Shown piece by piece: positions 28,617 through 38,534 of a stretch of DNA of 64,000 bases. Position 1 is the first letter of the stretch; the number at the start of each line of letters is the position of its first letter. Position numbers and translations under genes: made by a program. Where the stretch lies: positions 3,472,001 through 3,536,000 of the forward strand of contig NZ_CP041360.1 in assembly GCF_006965485.1 (NCBI RefSeq). The letters run 5' to 3'. The notes under the pieces are model-generated. The model ran no database searches. It was not told the DNA's origin and saw nothing but the letters and a program-made list of their open reading frames with translations. The DNA is from Spirosoma sp. KCTC 42546. GTDB lineage: Bacteria > Bacteroidota > Bacteroidia > Cytophagales > Spirosomataceae.

Positions 28617-28637
28617 CTACTGACCAGTCGATTTATC

Positions 28638-29570
28638 ATGAATACATCACGACGTGACTTCCTTAAAAATCTGGGCCTGACGACTGCCGGACTCGGTATC
28701 TTAAACGGCTTTCCGGTAGAGGGAGCTAGCTCATCTCCAGCTAAAAAAATGTTCTTCAACATTTCTCTGGCGGAATGGTCGCTACACCGAACATTGCAGG
28801 CTGGTAAGCTGACCAATATGGATTTTTCGGCGAAAGCCAAAAATGATTTTGGGATTAGTGCGGTGGAATACGTAGATCAGTTTTTCAAGGACAAAGCCAA
28901 CGATCATAACTACCTGAGCGAGCTAAAGAAACGCTCCGACGACTTAGGGGTAAGAAACGTATTGATCATGGTCGATACGGCTGGACCGCTGGCTGACCTG
29001 GATGATGCCAAACGAAAACAGGGCGTCGAAAGCCACTACCAGTGGATTGATGCCGCCAACTTTTTAGGATGTCACTCCATACGGGTTAACCTTCGAGGAA
29101 AAGGCACCGCCGAAGAAGTAGCCAACGCTAGTGTAGATGGATTGGGCCGTTTAGCGGAATATGGGGCTAAAAACAAAATTGGCGTACTGGTTGAAAACCA
29201 CGGAGGTTATTCATCAGATGGAAAATGGCTGAGCCGTGTGATGCGTCAGGTGAATAACCCATACGCGGGTACGTTGCCTGATTTCGACAATTTCAAGCTA
29301 ACAGAAACGGAGGTATATGATCGTTATATAGGCGTAGAAGAGATGATGCCCTTTGCCAAAGGCGTTAGCGCCAAGGCGCGGGACTTTAATGCGGAGGGAA
29401 ATGAAACGACCATTGATTACAGGCGCTTGCTTCAGATTGTTAAAAAAGGCAGGACTTCGGCTTTCAACGGGTATGCCGGCATCGAATATTCGGGCAATCG
29501 CCTTAGCGAAGATGAGGGCATTCGTGCCACAAAGTTATTACTAGAGCGGGTAGGTCAACTCACTTCTTGA
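28638..29570 (+). CDS. Exported sugar isomerase/epimerase-like TIM-barrel protein
   Basis: A 310-residue protein of the xylose isomerase-like / AP-endonuclease-2 barrel superfamily. The N-terminus has a Tat-like motif (SRRDFLKNLG) followed by a hydrophobic segment, so it is exported folded. Metal-binding type residues occur in AVEYVDQF, VENHGG and GIEYSG segments. Such proteins in Bacteroidota often accompany GMC dehydrogenases and act on keto-sugars, as isomerases, epimerases or lyases. The operon position between a cytochrome c and the dehydrogenase subunits fits periplasmic 3-keto-glycoside processing. The exact reaction is unknown. Confidence 0.85.
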   Translation: MNTSRRDFLKNLGLTTAGLGILNGFPVEGASSSPAKKMFFNISLAEWSLHRTLQAGKLTNMDFSAKAKNDFGISAVEYVDQFFKDKANDHNYLSELKKRSDDLGVRNVLIMVDTAGPLADLDDAKRKQGVESHYQWIDAANFLGCHSIRVNLRGKGTAEEVANASVDGLGRLAEYGAKNKIGVLVENHGGYSSDGKWLSRVMRQVNNPYAGTLPDFDNFKLTETEVYDRYIGVEEMMPFAKGVSAKARDFNAEGNETTIDYRRLLQIVKKGRTSAFNGYAGIEYSGNRLSEDEGIRATKLLLERVGQLTS

Positions 29571-29622
29571 TGAACTAATTGAGCAAACCCATTCGAATTT
29601 AAATCTTACAATACGTAATAGT

Positions 29623-30162
29623 ATGCAACGACGTTCTGCAGTTAAAAACTTAGCTATGGCACTAGGGGGCTTAGCTAGCCTTCCGGCCTGGGCTTCGGGC
29701 TGGACCCCCGACTCGATTGGCCATTTTTCTAGCTTGTCTCTCGATGAGGAAGCACTTTTAGGTGAAATTGTAGGGACAATTATTCCTGAAACTACTACCC
29801 CAGGTGCTAAATCGCTAAAAGTTCATCAGTTTGCCATGCGCATGATCAGGGATTGTCTGGGTGAACCTGCTCAATTACTTTTAACACAGGGGCTTACCCA
29901 GGCAGATTCATTGGCTCAACAAACGTATACGAAGGTATTTACAGACTGCGACGCTCCACAACGCATGGATGTGCTGTCTAAAATGGCTATATCGACAGAC
30001 CCAACAGGTAAGCCGTTTGTCGATATGATTAAAAAACTGACGATTCAGGGCTATATGAATTCGGAATATTACCTGGTCAATGTCGAGAAGTTTACGATGG
30101 CACCTGGTTTTTATCATGGCTGTGTACCTGTGCCTAAGCTAGCTGCCGATGGTAGCCGATAG
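29623..30162 (+). CDS. Gluconate 2-dehydrogenase subunit 3-type protein (GMC small subunit)
   Basis: A 179-residue Tat-exported small subunit. It begins MQRRSAVKNLAMALGG and ends in a short loop containing FYHGCVPVP. The region LLGEIVGTIIPETTTPGAKSL is the usual family start. Family members form a complex with a large FAD subunit, aid its export and stability, and are needed for activity. The FAD subunit gene follows after 35 bases. The assignment rests on both sequence and context. Confidence 0.88.
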   Translation: MQRRSAVKNLAMALGGLASLPAWASGWTPDSIGHFSSLSLDEEALLGEIVGTIIPETTTPGAKSLKVHQFAMRMIRDCLGEPAQLLLTQGLTQADSLAQQTYTKVFTDCDAPQRMDVLSKMAISTDPTGKPFVDMIKKLTIQGYMNSEYYLVNVEKFTMAPGFYHGCVPVPKLAADGSR

Positions 30163-30197
30163 TATAATTTTCCGCTTACCTTTTTCCTCGTTATTCC

Positions 30198-31916
30198 ATG
30201 TCGTTTTTGAATATTGATTCAGTTAAAGACCGCACCTTCGATGCCATTGTCATTGGTTCAGGTATTAGCGGTGGCTGGGCAGCTAAGGAGCTAACCGGCA
30301 AAGGATTACGTACGCTGGTTCTGGAGCGTGGCCGCGATGTAAAGCACATTACCGATTATCCAACCACAATGATGCAGCCCTGGGAGTTTCAGCACCTGGG
30401 TCAGTTAACCAAAGAAATGAGAGAGGCAAACCCGATTGCCAGCCGCTGCTATGCATTTCGGGAGGATGCCACGCATTTCTTCATTAAAGATAATGAACAC
30501 CCCTATGTGCAGGAAAAACCCTTCGACTGGATTCGAGGCTATCAGGTAGGAGGGAAGTCGCTGATGTGGGCACGAGGTACGCAGCGATGGTCGGATTTTG
30601 ATTTTGAAGGCCCTGCCCGCGATGGCTTTGCTGTAGACTGGCCAATTCGCTACGCTGATCTGGCACCCTGGTACAGCTATGTTGAGAAGTTTGCGGGGAT
30701 TTCCGGGAATAAAGACGGGATCGCTACATTACCCGATGGCGAGTTTTTGCCTCCACACGAGCAATCCTGTGTTGAGAAACATTTTACCGATGAAATGGCG
30801 AGACATTATAACGGTACTCGCCCCATTATCATTGGTCGCTGTGCACACCTGACAAAACCTCAGCCTATTCACTATCAGCAAGGTAGAGCTCAATGCCAAA
30901 ACCGATCGCTTTGCCAACGGGGGTGCCCTTATGGCGGTTATTTTAGCAGTAACTCATCAACCTTACCCTGGGCGGCCAAAACGGGGAAGATGACCCTTCG
31001 TCCTGACTCAGTCGTGCATTCGATAATCTTTGACGATAGGAAAAACAAGGCTACTGGGGTTCGGGTGATTGATGCGCATACCAAAGAAATGAAAGAGTAT
31101 TACGCCCGGATCATTTTTGTAAATGCGGCCTGTCTGAACTCAAACCTGGTATTGTTGAACTCAAAATCAAACCGATTTCCAACCGGTTTAGGCAACGACA
31201 ATGGCCTTCTGGGTAAATATGTAGCTTTCCATAACTTCCGTACCACCATTTCGGCTGAACACGAAGGTTTTCAGGACACCACTACCGAAGGGATTCGACC
31301 CAACAGCAGCTATATTCCCCGTTTTCGCAATGTGTATAAACAGGAAACAGACTTCCTGCGTGGGTACGCAGCCGGGTTTGGTTCTAGTCGCATGACTAGC
31401 GTGGATACATCGGCAATGGGCGAAAACCTGAAGTCAAGCCTGATGCAGCCCAAATACGGTAACTGGCGTGTGAGTTCACATATGATGGGTGAAACGATTC
31501 CAAAGGAAAGCAACTATGTGACGCTCGACTCAAGCCTGACGGATGCCTGGGGAATCCCTCAATTGAAAATTTCAGTGGCTTATGATGACAATGATGAGAA
31601 GATGATTCGGGATTTTCACGAGCAAATGTCTGAAATGCTGACAGTGGCTGGCTTCAAAAATATTGAAACCCACGACAAACCCGATAAAGCGCCGGGGCTG
31701 GATATCCACGAAATGGGTGGTGTTCGGATGGGGAAAGACCCGAAAACGTCGATGCTAAACAAGTGGAACCAACTTCATACATGCAAAAACGTGTTTGTTA
31801 CGGATGGCGCCTGTATGACGTCTACATCTACTCAAAATCCATCCCTAACATTCATGGCGATTACAGCCCGCGCGGCTGATCATGCCGTGAAAGAAATGAG
31901 GAAGGGACTTTTGTAG
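30198..31916 (+). CDS. GMC-family FAD-dependent sugar dehydrogenase
   Basis: A 572-residue flavoprotein with the dinucleotide-binding motif IGSGISGGWAAKEL (about 15-30) and VLERG. Mid-protein it has a cysteine-rich stretch (CQNRSLCQRGCPYGG), as seen in gluconate 2-dehydrogenase/fructose dehydrogenase-type enzymes. The C-terminal FAD/substrate box is TDGACMTSTSTQNPS. It has no signal of its own and would be co-exported with the Tat small subunit. It likely oxidises a sugar or glycoside (for example to a 3-keto sugar) and passes electrons to the operon's cytochrome c. It is followed by a strong terminator. Confidence 0.92.
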   Translation: MSFLNIDSVKDRTFDAIVIGSGISGGWAAKELTGKGLRTLVLERGRDVKHITDYPTTMMQPWEFQHLGQLTKEMREANPIASRCYAFREDATHFFIKDNEHPYVQEKPFDWIRGYQVGGKSLMWARGTQRWSDFDFEGPARDGFAVDWPIRYADLAPWYSYVEKFAGISGNKDGIATLPDGEFLPPHEQSCVEKHFTDEMARHYNGTRPIIIGRCAHLTKPQPIHYQQGRAQCQNRSLCQRGCPYGGYFSSNSSTLPWAAKTGKMTLRPDSVVHSIIFDDRKNKATGVRVIDAHTKEMKEYYARIIFVNAACLNSNLVLLNSKSNRFPTGLGNDNGLLGKYVAFHNFRTTISAEHEGFQDTTTEGIRPNSSYIPRFRNVYKQETDFLRGYAAGFGSSRMTSVDTSAMGENLKSSLMQPKYGNWRVSSHMMGETIPKESNYVTLDSSLTDAWGIPQLKISVAYDDNDEKMIRDFHEQMSEMLTVAGFKNIETHDKPDKAPGLDIHEMGGVRMGKDPKTSMLNKWNQLHTCKNVFVTDGACMTSTSTQNPSLTFMAITARAADHAVKEMRKGLL

Positions 31917-31930
31917 ATATGGAGTCATAC

Positions 31931-31969
31931 ACACAGCGAGGTCCACCGACATGGTGGACCTCGCTGTGT
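31931..31969. terminator. Strong hairpin terminator after the dehydrogenase operon
   Basis: Arms 31931-31947 and 31953-31969 are perfectly complementary over 17 bases with a 5-base loop and are GC-rich. It lies between the convergent GMC gene and the leftward glycosyltransferase, so it probably works in both directions. Confidence 0.85.
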
Positions 31970-32004
31970 TACTACCGTTTAGTGTTAAAACAGGCTACCC
32001 GGGA

Positions 32005-33219
32005 TTAACCAGACACAGACTCAGTTGCCCAGGCTGCCGGTACCTTTTGAATAACGGCTTCAAACTCTTCTGCCCGCCGTGCCCATGAGTTGTTTTTTGC
32101 CATGGCAATTCGTGCTTGTACGCGTTCGGGCGCATCATCAGCCAGGGCCTTTCGTAGCGCCTGTGCGAAATCTTCCGGACTAGCAGCTAGTTCAACTACA
32201 CCAGCGAAATCATCGAGTAGTGAAAACGGAGTGGAAACAACAGGTAAACCAGCCGCTAGATACTCATTGATTTTTAGTGGGTAAATGGTATACGTATGCT
32301 CATTACAAACAAACGGAATCATAGTAGCCTTCATCTTCGCCAGCAATGGAGGAAGCTCGGCTGGCTGATGAGGAGGAGTGAAAACAACGTTTGGATAAAC
32401 GGCTAATAGCTTCATAAAACTGGGCTCGTGAACTTCGCCAACAAATTGAAAGGTGACATCTGGCATCGTACGCACACAATAGCCGACCAACTCAAGGTTG
32501 ATCCGATTATCAGCAGTCCCCAGATAGCCTACAATCGGTTTTTCAGGTACAGGTTCCTGTTGGGCTAATTGGTAAGCCTGATTAAATAACTCAAAATTGA
32601 CCCCGTTTTTTACACAATAGGCATTCGGTTGCAGAAGCGACTTGGATCGGCGAAGGGTTTCGGATGTAGTAACGACAGCATCGACTTCCTGGAGATAGTC
32701 TGGCTCGTAGCGGCTCCCGTGCCGACTCATCCAGTTAATAATGGTTATTTCGTCGAAACAGTAATAAATAGTGGCGCACTCGTTAAGCTGGTGTAGCATA
32801 GGAAGCCCAAACACCGGATTCAGTCCATTAATGACCAGTGGGCGGGTCATGTTCAACTGACTCATCACACGTCGAAGCCCTTTTATCAATCGGTTTACAT
32901 TTTGCTGAACCAGTAAGTCGTGTGCTTTGGGAGACATCCAGTTGACAGGCAACATTAACGGAGGGGTCCATACATAGACCTCACTGCCATTGGCAAAGGT
33001 TTTTTTGAGGAGCGGATTCTTTAAGCGAACGGTTTGCCGGACGGGCATATCCTGACGACCAGCTACACCCATTGCCCAGTCTTTGAGGGTATATTGATAA
33101 TCGACGTACAAAACCCGGTGCCGAACCGATAATTCGGTCATCAATTGCACCACAGCTTTCTGAAAATCACCCTCCCAGGTTGTCTGGCCGAGGCAAACTA
33201 TACTATCAAACTGTTGCAT
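32005..33219 (-). CDS. GT-B glycosyltransferase (GT4-like)
   Basis: The ATG at 33219 (MQQFDSIVCLG) is chosen; the longer frame to 33288 would need a TTG start. The product has 404 residues with two Rossmann halves: a donor-side start at about 235 (VGYLGTADNRINLEL), then PFVCNEHTYTIYPLKINEYLAAGLPVVSTP near the C-terminus, which holds the Glu that in GT4 enzymes contacts the sugar nucleotide. It is a predicted cytoplasmic transferase for polysaccharide repeat units. It stands alone on the left strand, about 280 bases downstream of the next leftward gene. Confidence 0.87.
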   Translation of the reverse strand: MQQFDSIVCLGQTTWEGDFQKAVVQLMTELSVRHRVLYVDYQYTLKDWAMGVAGRQDMPVRQTVRLKNPLLKKTFANGSEVYVWTPPLMLPVNWMSPKAHDLLVQQNVNRLIKGLRRVMSQLNMTRPLVINGLNPVFGLPMLHQLNECATIYYCFDEITIINWMSRHGSRYEPDYLQEVDAVVTTSETLRRSKSLLQPNAYCVKNGVNFELFNQAYQLAQQEPVPEKPIVGYLGTADNRINLELVGYCVRTMPDVTFQFVGEVHEPSFMKLLAVYPNVVFTPPHQPAELPPLLAKMKATMIPFVCNEHTYTIYPLKINEYLAAGLPVVSTPFSLLDDFAGVVELAASPEDFAQALRKALADDAPERVQARIAMAKNNSWARRAEEFEAVIQKVPAAWATESVSG

Positions 33220-33495
33220 GTACGCAAGAAATAACGACCTTTCTTCAGATGGACGAGAGCATTTAACAAAATCAACAGGAGTAGACAAGTTTGGATTACG
33301 CTATGCCAACACACACGTGAGCAAGATTCTGTATGATAAAAATACGTCTTTACGAGCTTAATACAGATAAGCAATTATACTTAATTTGGGAATCTTTTTA
33401 ACGTTGCCAAAGGAGGTACTTGTATACTCAAAGGTGTATTCTGATCCCTTCGAATATTGCATGCATAAGTTATACTATTGAGTAAGAGGAATTTG

Positions 33496-34626
33496 TTATT
33501 TATTTAGAGAATTGGCATACACAGTGAGTAGCTTATTCGCAGTGGCCTCCCATGAAAATAAGGCGGCTCGTTTCAAGCCCTTGGCGCGTAATTCAGCGCG
33601 GAGAGTTGGCTGTTTGATCAGCCGATCAATGCCTCTTATCATCTCTTCTACCGAATTCGGGTCAACTAATAAAGCGGCATCACCTGCTACTTCGGGCATC
33701 GACGATGTTGAGGATGTTAATACCGGTGTGCCACAGGCCATAGCTTCCAGGATTGGCAGGCCAAAACTTTCCCGCAATGAGGGGCATAAGAAAATTGTAG
33801 CGGCATTATAGACCAGTGGCAGGATATAATTCGGTATATAGCCACACAAAATAATGTCGTTGGCCAGCGATTCTCCGCCAATCTCGCTAAGCAAATCAGT
33901 CAGGCTGGCAGCAGGTAAATTCGAGATCACGACTGGAAGCGAAAGCTTACCCTGTTGTTTGAGCCCCAACAACGCTTTTAATACGCCCTTGACATTCTTT
34001 TTAGGGTCTGTATTGCCTAGGAAGAAAATAAATTCTTTGGGCAGTTTATACTTTAATCGGACAATGTCAATCTGTTCTACATCATCAATGACATGAAACT
34101 GATTGCTCACCGCATTCCAAATGGCAACTACCCGTTCTGGAGACAGGTGAAGGTGGTCTACGATACGTTGTCGTTCAAAATGAGAAACGGTTATAATACG
34201 CTCACACTCCGCTACAATTCGTGGCACATTCCAGCGTCGGTACTGATTTCCAAACCGTTGATACCAGCTACCAGCCCGCAGCGGTTGGTTTTCCAGGAAA
34301 ATAATATCATGAAGGGTTAGCACCAGTGGTACTGAACAGTGTAGCGGAGCTGTATTGGCCGTGCAATGCAGTAAGTCAATCCCATATTGTTTCACTGCCC
34401 TGGGCAATGCATATTGTTCCCATACCGGATAGGGGCCACCAGGCAGTTCTACAATTTCCATGTTTGGCGCACTTGGTAACCCATCCCTATCGGCATCAGG
34501 CTTTACAAAAACAACAAACTCGTGTTGTGAACAAGTGGCTAACGCTCGAATCGTTTCGAGCGCTACGATGTCCATGCCGTGTTTATGGGGTCGTAGGAGA
34601 CGTTGTGCTTCGATGCCGATTCTCAT
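33496..34626 (-). CDS. GT4 family glycosyltransferase
   Basis: The ATG at 34626 overlaps the stop of the upstream gene by four bases (ATGA), a clear sign of translational coupling; the longer frame to 34791 is discarded. The 376-residue product starts MRIGIEAQRLLRPHKHG and has the GT-B hallmarks IFFLGNTDPKKN at the donor domain start and LRESFGLPILEAMACGTPV, the EX7E-type region. It is probably a mannosyl- or related transferase that extends the lipid-linked repeat. It acts with the Wzy-like protein encoded just upstream. Confidence 0.93.
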   Translation of the reverse strand: MRIGIEAQRLLRPHKHGMDIVALETIRALATCSQHEFVVFVKPDADRDGLPSAPNMEIVELPGGPYPVWEQYALPRAVKQYGIDLLHCTANTAPLHCSVPLVLTLHDIIFLENQPLRAGSWYQRFGNQYRRWNVPRIVAECERIITVSHFERQRIVDHLHLSPERVVAIWNAVSNQFHVIDDVEQIDIVRLKYKLPKEFIFFLGNTDPKKNVKGVLKALLGLKQQGKLSLPVVISNLPAASLTDLLSEIGGESLANDIILCGYIPNYILPLVYNAATIFLCPSLRESFGLPILEAMACGTPVLTSSTSSMPEVAGDAALLVDPNSVEEMIRGIDRLIKQPTLRAELRAKGLKRAALFSWEATANKLLTVYANSLNK

Positions 34627-36074
34627 GCTAGTTGCTTTGGTGTGTCCCACCGTTCGCAGGTGGTAAATAGAAATGAATTGATAAACAAAATGGTACTGGT
34701 TGGAAACTGACCCAGGATTGGATTGGTGTAGCTGACGACGCAAATGCCAACGAATTCGGCCAGGAGGGCAATCATGATCATGGCCACCCACGGGTCTTTG
34801 AGCTGCCAGACTTTTAAGGTGCCAATGAGAATGAAACCAAAAAGCATGAGTAAGTAAACCGTCAGGCCAACAACACCCGTTTCAATCCAGATTTGAACAT
34901 ACCAGCTATCGGTAGGTATCTGGGACGCAAAGTGGTTAGGTGAGAAGCGTTGCCCGGCACCGGATGAGGTACCGATGCCCGCGCCGAATGGCTTGTCTTT
35001 CAGAAAGTTCCGAAGCTTTTGCTGGTTTTCCAGGCGCACTAAAAACGAGGCATCTTCAGTAGGGTGCAGGGCCGAGCGAATACGCCAGATTTGATAAACA
35101 GAGTCGCCAATATGTGTAAAGAGCAGAATAGAAAGCACGGGTACGGCTACCATAAGCCCTCTTAGAATGTGTAGTGGATTTCGCTTCAGAACGAAATACG
35201 TAGGGAAACCACCGATTATGACAAATAAGGCTCCCCGGGTTCCAGAAACGGCAAACCCCCAGAAAACAATAAGGGCCAGAACTACATAAATAATACGGTT
35301 CAACCAGGAGTTTGTCTCAAAGAAGAAGATAAGACAAATAAGAGTTACCCCCGCCATTTCAGAACCAAACTGACCCGCATCGGAGTAGAAGGAGAAACTG
35401 CGGAGTTGACCCCATAGAATGTGTTGTTTCTCAGCACCTGCGGCCAGCCAACGGAGTTCGGCGGGTTCCAGGCCGATGTACTGCTGTTTGAATCCCCATA
35501 AAGCCGCCAGAAACGACCACACAAGCCATAGGATGCAAAGCCATTTAATGTCTCTTTTTGTAATCGGATTCACCGAAACGATAATAGCGATCAGGAACCA
35601 GCTTAATGAAAAGGAACGGGCGTGGTAAAACCAGGAGGAGGGGTGCGGATGTTCCGGATTAAAGTACTCCAGAATGGTAAACGACAGCCAAACGATCAAG
35701 ATCCAGAACGCGGGCCGCCGGAGCCGCGTCCAATCCATTCGTTTTCCATTCAGGAACGTACTCAATAAGGTTAATACGAGTATTCCATCAAGGGCCGTAC
35801 CAACGGCAAGCTCGACAGTAAGAAACCGAGTAAAGCCGATTAGAAAACTAAAATTTACATACGCCAGCAGCCCGATTCGCGGTTCAAGCAATATAGCCAC
35901 TACCAAAATCAAACCAACAGGTACACCCACCGTCATCAGAGCACCCAAAACGCCCCACGAACCAATCAGCCAGCCTGCAAGCAGAGCAAACAGTAGACCC
36001 AGCAACGGTAAAACCCAACGGTTTTCGCGCCATGGGTCCGTGGTAAAAATCGTATGGTCAAGCGTGGTCTTCAT
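34623..36074 (-). CDS. Wzy / O-antigen ligase-like membrane protein
   Basis: A 483-residue inner-membrane protein with about 11-12 hydrophobic helices and a large periplasmic loop (about 300-400) holding charged residues (FGAGIGTSSGAG, then NHFASQIPTDSW), as in the O-antigen ligase/polymerase (PF04932) family. It would join repeat units on the periplasmic side. It is coupled by an ATGA overlap to the GT4 gene and lies in the core leftward polysaccharide cluster. Polymerase versus ligase cannot be decided from sequence. Confidence 0.87.
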   Translation of the reverse strand: MKTTLDHTIFTTDPWRENRWVLPLLGLLFALLAGWLIGSWGVLGALMTVGVPVGLILVVAILLEPRIGLLAYVNFSFLIGFTRFLTVELAVGTALDGILVLTLLSTFLNGKRMDWTRLRRPAFWILIVWLSFTILEYFNPEHPHPSSWFYHARSFSLSWFLIAIIVSVNPITKRDIKWLCILWLVWSFLAALWGFKQQYIGLEPAELRWLAAGAEKQHILWGQLRSFSFYSDAGQFGSEMAGVTLICLIFFFETNSWLNRIIYVVLALIVFWGFAVSGTRGALFVIIGGFPTYFVLKRNPLHILRGLMVAVPVLSILLFTHIGDSVYQIWRIRSALHPTEDASFLVRLENQQKLRNFLKDKPFGAGIGTSSGAGQRFSPNHFASQIPTDSWYVQIWIETGVVGLTVYLLMLFGFILIGTLKVWQLKDPWVAMIMIALLAEFVGICVVSYTNPILGQFPTSTILFINSFLFTTCERWDTPKQLA

Positions 36075-36126
36075 TAACTCGTCATTTAGCTACTATGCCT
36101 GAGGTTTAACTAGCTTATTTACTGGC

Positions 36127-36417
36127 TCACACAGGTTGCAGAGCGTTTTTCTCTGAAACCTGTCGATTTGCATAGAACCCGATCAGGGCATTGAGAAAAA
36201 AAACAGGAAGTATACTTATTAGACTCAAGTGGAAAAGAGGAGTCACCAATACACTTTCTGTGCTTCCTAACTGCGTGGACCAGATTACCGTTGATAGAAA
36301 AATCAGCGAGGGGGAAAGCAAATAGATACGTCCCAACGCATATAGGGCTATAGGCGTACTGCTTAACATGAGTGACTTAATTGCCTGAACGAAAGCCTTA
36401 CTGTGATTGTGTGTCAT
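36127..36417 (-). CDS. Small membrane protein in the polysaccharide cluster
   Basis: A 96-residue protein with two or three hydrophobic helices (about 17-45 and 57-82) and a charged C-terminus. I do not recognise it. It lies 52 bases upstream of the Wzy-like gene and 21 bases downstream of a GT2 gene on the same strand, so it is probably co-transcribed with them. It could be an accessory to assembly or a remnant of a larger membrane protein. Confidence 0.55.
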   Translation of the reverse strand: MTHNHSKAFVQAIKSLMLSSTPIALYALGRIYLLSPSLIFLSTVIWSTQLGSTESVLVTPLFHLSLISILPVFFLNALIGFYANRQVSEKNALQPV

Positions 36418-36438
36418 TGCCTGTGCTGTGGTTAGAGC

Positions 36439-37380
36439 TTATACCGCTGATACACTTGTGGATGTTACATTCCAGAGTGCACCCTGGATAAAGGCTTTTG
36501 CGTGTTTTAACTTCCCGGTTATCGCGTAGGTAAACATGTGCTTGGGAAACACGAAAACGCCAAAGAATAAGTAGAAGACCAACCGCTGAAATGACGAGCA
36601 GTGCCGTCGCATAAACAGGATCCGATTGCGGGTTAGGTAGTAGGTTCTAAGTGTGCTATTCTGGCCAACCGAAGCCGATTCTTTATGCAGAATAGATGCG
36701 GTTGGTTGGTAATAAATAACAAACCCAGCATTTCGGATACGCTGCGACCAGTCGAGTTCTTCGTAATACAGAAAGAAACGTTCGGCAAAGCGGCCCACCT
36801 GCTCCACAACCTGTCGGCTTACCAGCATAGCACACCCATGAGCAAAGTAAGTTGGGTGGGGCTGGTCAAAGCGGCCGTCATCTTTCTGATTAAAACCAAT
36901 AGCTGTTGCCGTACCTGTGTACAGATTTATCGGGTTATACCCCGCATACTGCACCAACTGAGGTGCATCAAAGAACTTGATTTTAGGGCAGGTAACGCCA
37001 ACCTGTTTATTTTCACGGAATGGCGTTAGTAGTTCCTCTAGTACAGTTGGTGCTAGCTCAGTATCATTATTGACAATGAAGAAAAAATCACCTTTTGCTT
37101 CCTGTATGCCTAGATTGTTTCCACCCGTAAAACCTAGATTGACTTCACTTCGAATTAATCGGAGGTGCGCATACTCAGCCGGATCAAGATAATCGCTTAA
37201 AAGCTGGACAGAGGCATTATCGACTACAATAAGTTCATAGTTAGGGTAGGTTAGCTCCTTTACCGATTCCAGAAATTGGCGGGTTAGTTCAGCCTGGTTG
37301 TAGTTGATCGTAATGATCGACACGAGAGCCGACTCGCCGATGCGCTGCCCGCCATCGCCTATACGTTCTCTTTCTGCCAT
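36439..37380 (-). CDS. GT2 glycosyltransferase (rhamnosyltransferase-like)
   Basis: A 313-residue GT-A enzyme opening with VSIITINYNQAELT, with ELIVVDNAS and the NNDTE metal-binding triad, and with HGCAMLVSR and FLYYEELDWSQR downstream, typical of WcaA/RfbF-type transferases. A hydrophobic C-terminal helix (about 265-285) may bind the membrane. The ATG at 37380 overlaps the end of the upstream gene by 22 bases, which indicates co-translation with the initiating transferase. Confidence 0.92.
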   Translation of the reverse strand: MAERERIGDGGQRIGESALVSIITINYNQAELTRQFLESVKELTYPNYELIVVDNASVQLLSDYLDPAEYAHLRLIRSEVNLGFTGGNNLGIQEAKGDFFFIVNNDTELAPTVLEELLTPFRENKQVGVTCPKIKFFDAPQLVQYAGYNPINLYTGTATAIGFNQKDDGRFDQPHPTYFAHGCAMLVSRQVVEQVGRFAERFFLYYEELDWSQRIRNAGFVIYYQPTASILHKESASVGQNSTLRTYYLTRNRILFMRRHCSSFQRLVFYLFFGVFVFPKHMFTYAITGKLKHAKAFIQGALWNVTSTSVSAV

Positions 37381-38534
37381 AAACTGAAAAAAGTCCTCCA
37401 GATTATCTGAAGGTCTGTTTTAAAGGAGAAGTTATTTGTGTATTCAATATCGAGTAAGGTTCGCTCCCGGTCAGACATTGGCCCCTGACCCTTTGCGCGC
37501 TTTTTTACCTGCCACAGGCCCGTTAAGCCAGCTGGGCCCGCAAATCGTTTCGCAAATTCATCGGAGGTCAGCTTTTCTGCTTCATAAAGCGGTAATGGAC
37601 GATTGCCAACTAAAGACATATCGCCCAGCAGAATATTGACTAATTGGGGGAGCTCGTCAATGCTACTGTTCCGCAGGAAGGCACCAAATCGGGTAACGCG
37701 AGGGTCATTACGGAACTTCATGAACTTTGCTGAACTTTCTGATTCCTCCAGATATATTTTTTCGCAGATCGACCGATTATGGTCAATCAGTAACCGTTGG
37801 CAAGACAGGCCCTGCTCTTTACAGGTGCTACATAGCTTTTCTGCCCCGTTGAGATGTACTCCCTCGACTTTAGTCTGGGTATAAATATTTTGAGAGGCTA
37901 ATTCATTAAGCAACTGGTCAGCTTTAACACTCATGGTTCGAAATTTGTACATATCGAAGACATGAAAATTTGCTCCGGCTCGCTTTGATCTGTAAATGAT
38001 TGGACCTCTGGAATCCAGGAAAATAATCAGTGAGACCAGCAGCATGACGGGAGATAACAGAATCAGGATCGTCAGCGAAACGCTGATATCGATGAAGCGT
38101 TTCCACCAGGGCAGGCGGAAATGATGAACAACGGTGGGAGAAGTACCAGTTTCACGGAAGGCTCGAACCTGGCTATTTAAACCAAGGTAATAGTCTATTT
38201 TTGACTGAAGCTTGTAGTTCTCTTCATTGATGACCAAAATATCTGTAACGCCTGCCACCAGCGTTGTCTTTAGTAAGTGGGTCTCTCCAAAGCGACAGGT
38301 AACCAGAAAAGGAACCAAGCGGTAATCATCCTTATTCCGGACGATTGTTACCATAGCTTGTCCGCTATTTTTATCGGAGATGATTAGGTCTACTTTCTGG
38401 CTATCGGTTAACCATTTTTCTGCATCTTTCCCCTCTCTAAATCGCACTATTGAACAGGTTGCCCCAACAATGGTTGCAAGCCGGTTGGCGATCAGATCGT
38501 CTTCCATGACTAATAAGACACAAAACAATGGCAT
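37359..38534 (-). CDS. Initiating sugar-phosphate transferase with receiver-like N-terminus
   Basis: A 391-residue enzyme that would attach the first sugar-1-phosphate to undecaprenyl phosphate. Residues 1-118 look like a response-regulator receiver: acids at EDD (11-13) and Asp53 are kept, but the conserved Lys is not seen. The catalytic PGT domain begins KRFIDI (145-150), has one membrane helix, then YKFRTM (196-201), DPRVTRFG and SSIDELPQ. Between those two parts is an insert with Cys235, Cys238, Cys245 and Cys257, which could bind a metal or form a redox switch. It heads the leftward cluster. Confidence 0.92.
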   Translation of the reverse strand: MPLFCVLLVMEDDLIANRLATIVGATCSIVRFREGKDAEKWLTDSQKVDLIISDKNSGQAMVTIVRNKDDYRLVPFLVTCRFGETHLLKTTLVAGVTDILVINEENYKLQSKIDYYLGLNSQVRAFRETGTSPTVVHHFRLPWWKRFIDISVSLTILILLSPVMLLVSLIIFLDSRGPIIYRSKRAGANFHVFDMYKFRTMSVKADQLLNELASQNIYTQTKVEGVHLNGAEKLCSTCKEQGLSCQRLLIDHNRSICEKIYLEESESSAKFMKFRNDPRVTRFGAFLRNSSIDELPQLVNILLGDMSLVGNRPLPLYEAEKLTSDEFAKRFAGPAGLTGLWQVKKRAKGQGPMSDRERTLLDIEYTNNFSFKTDLQIIWRTFFSLWQKENV

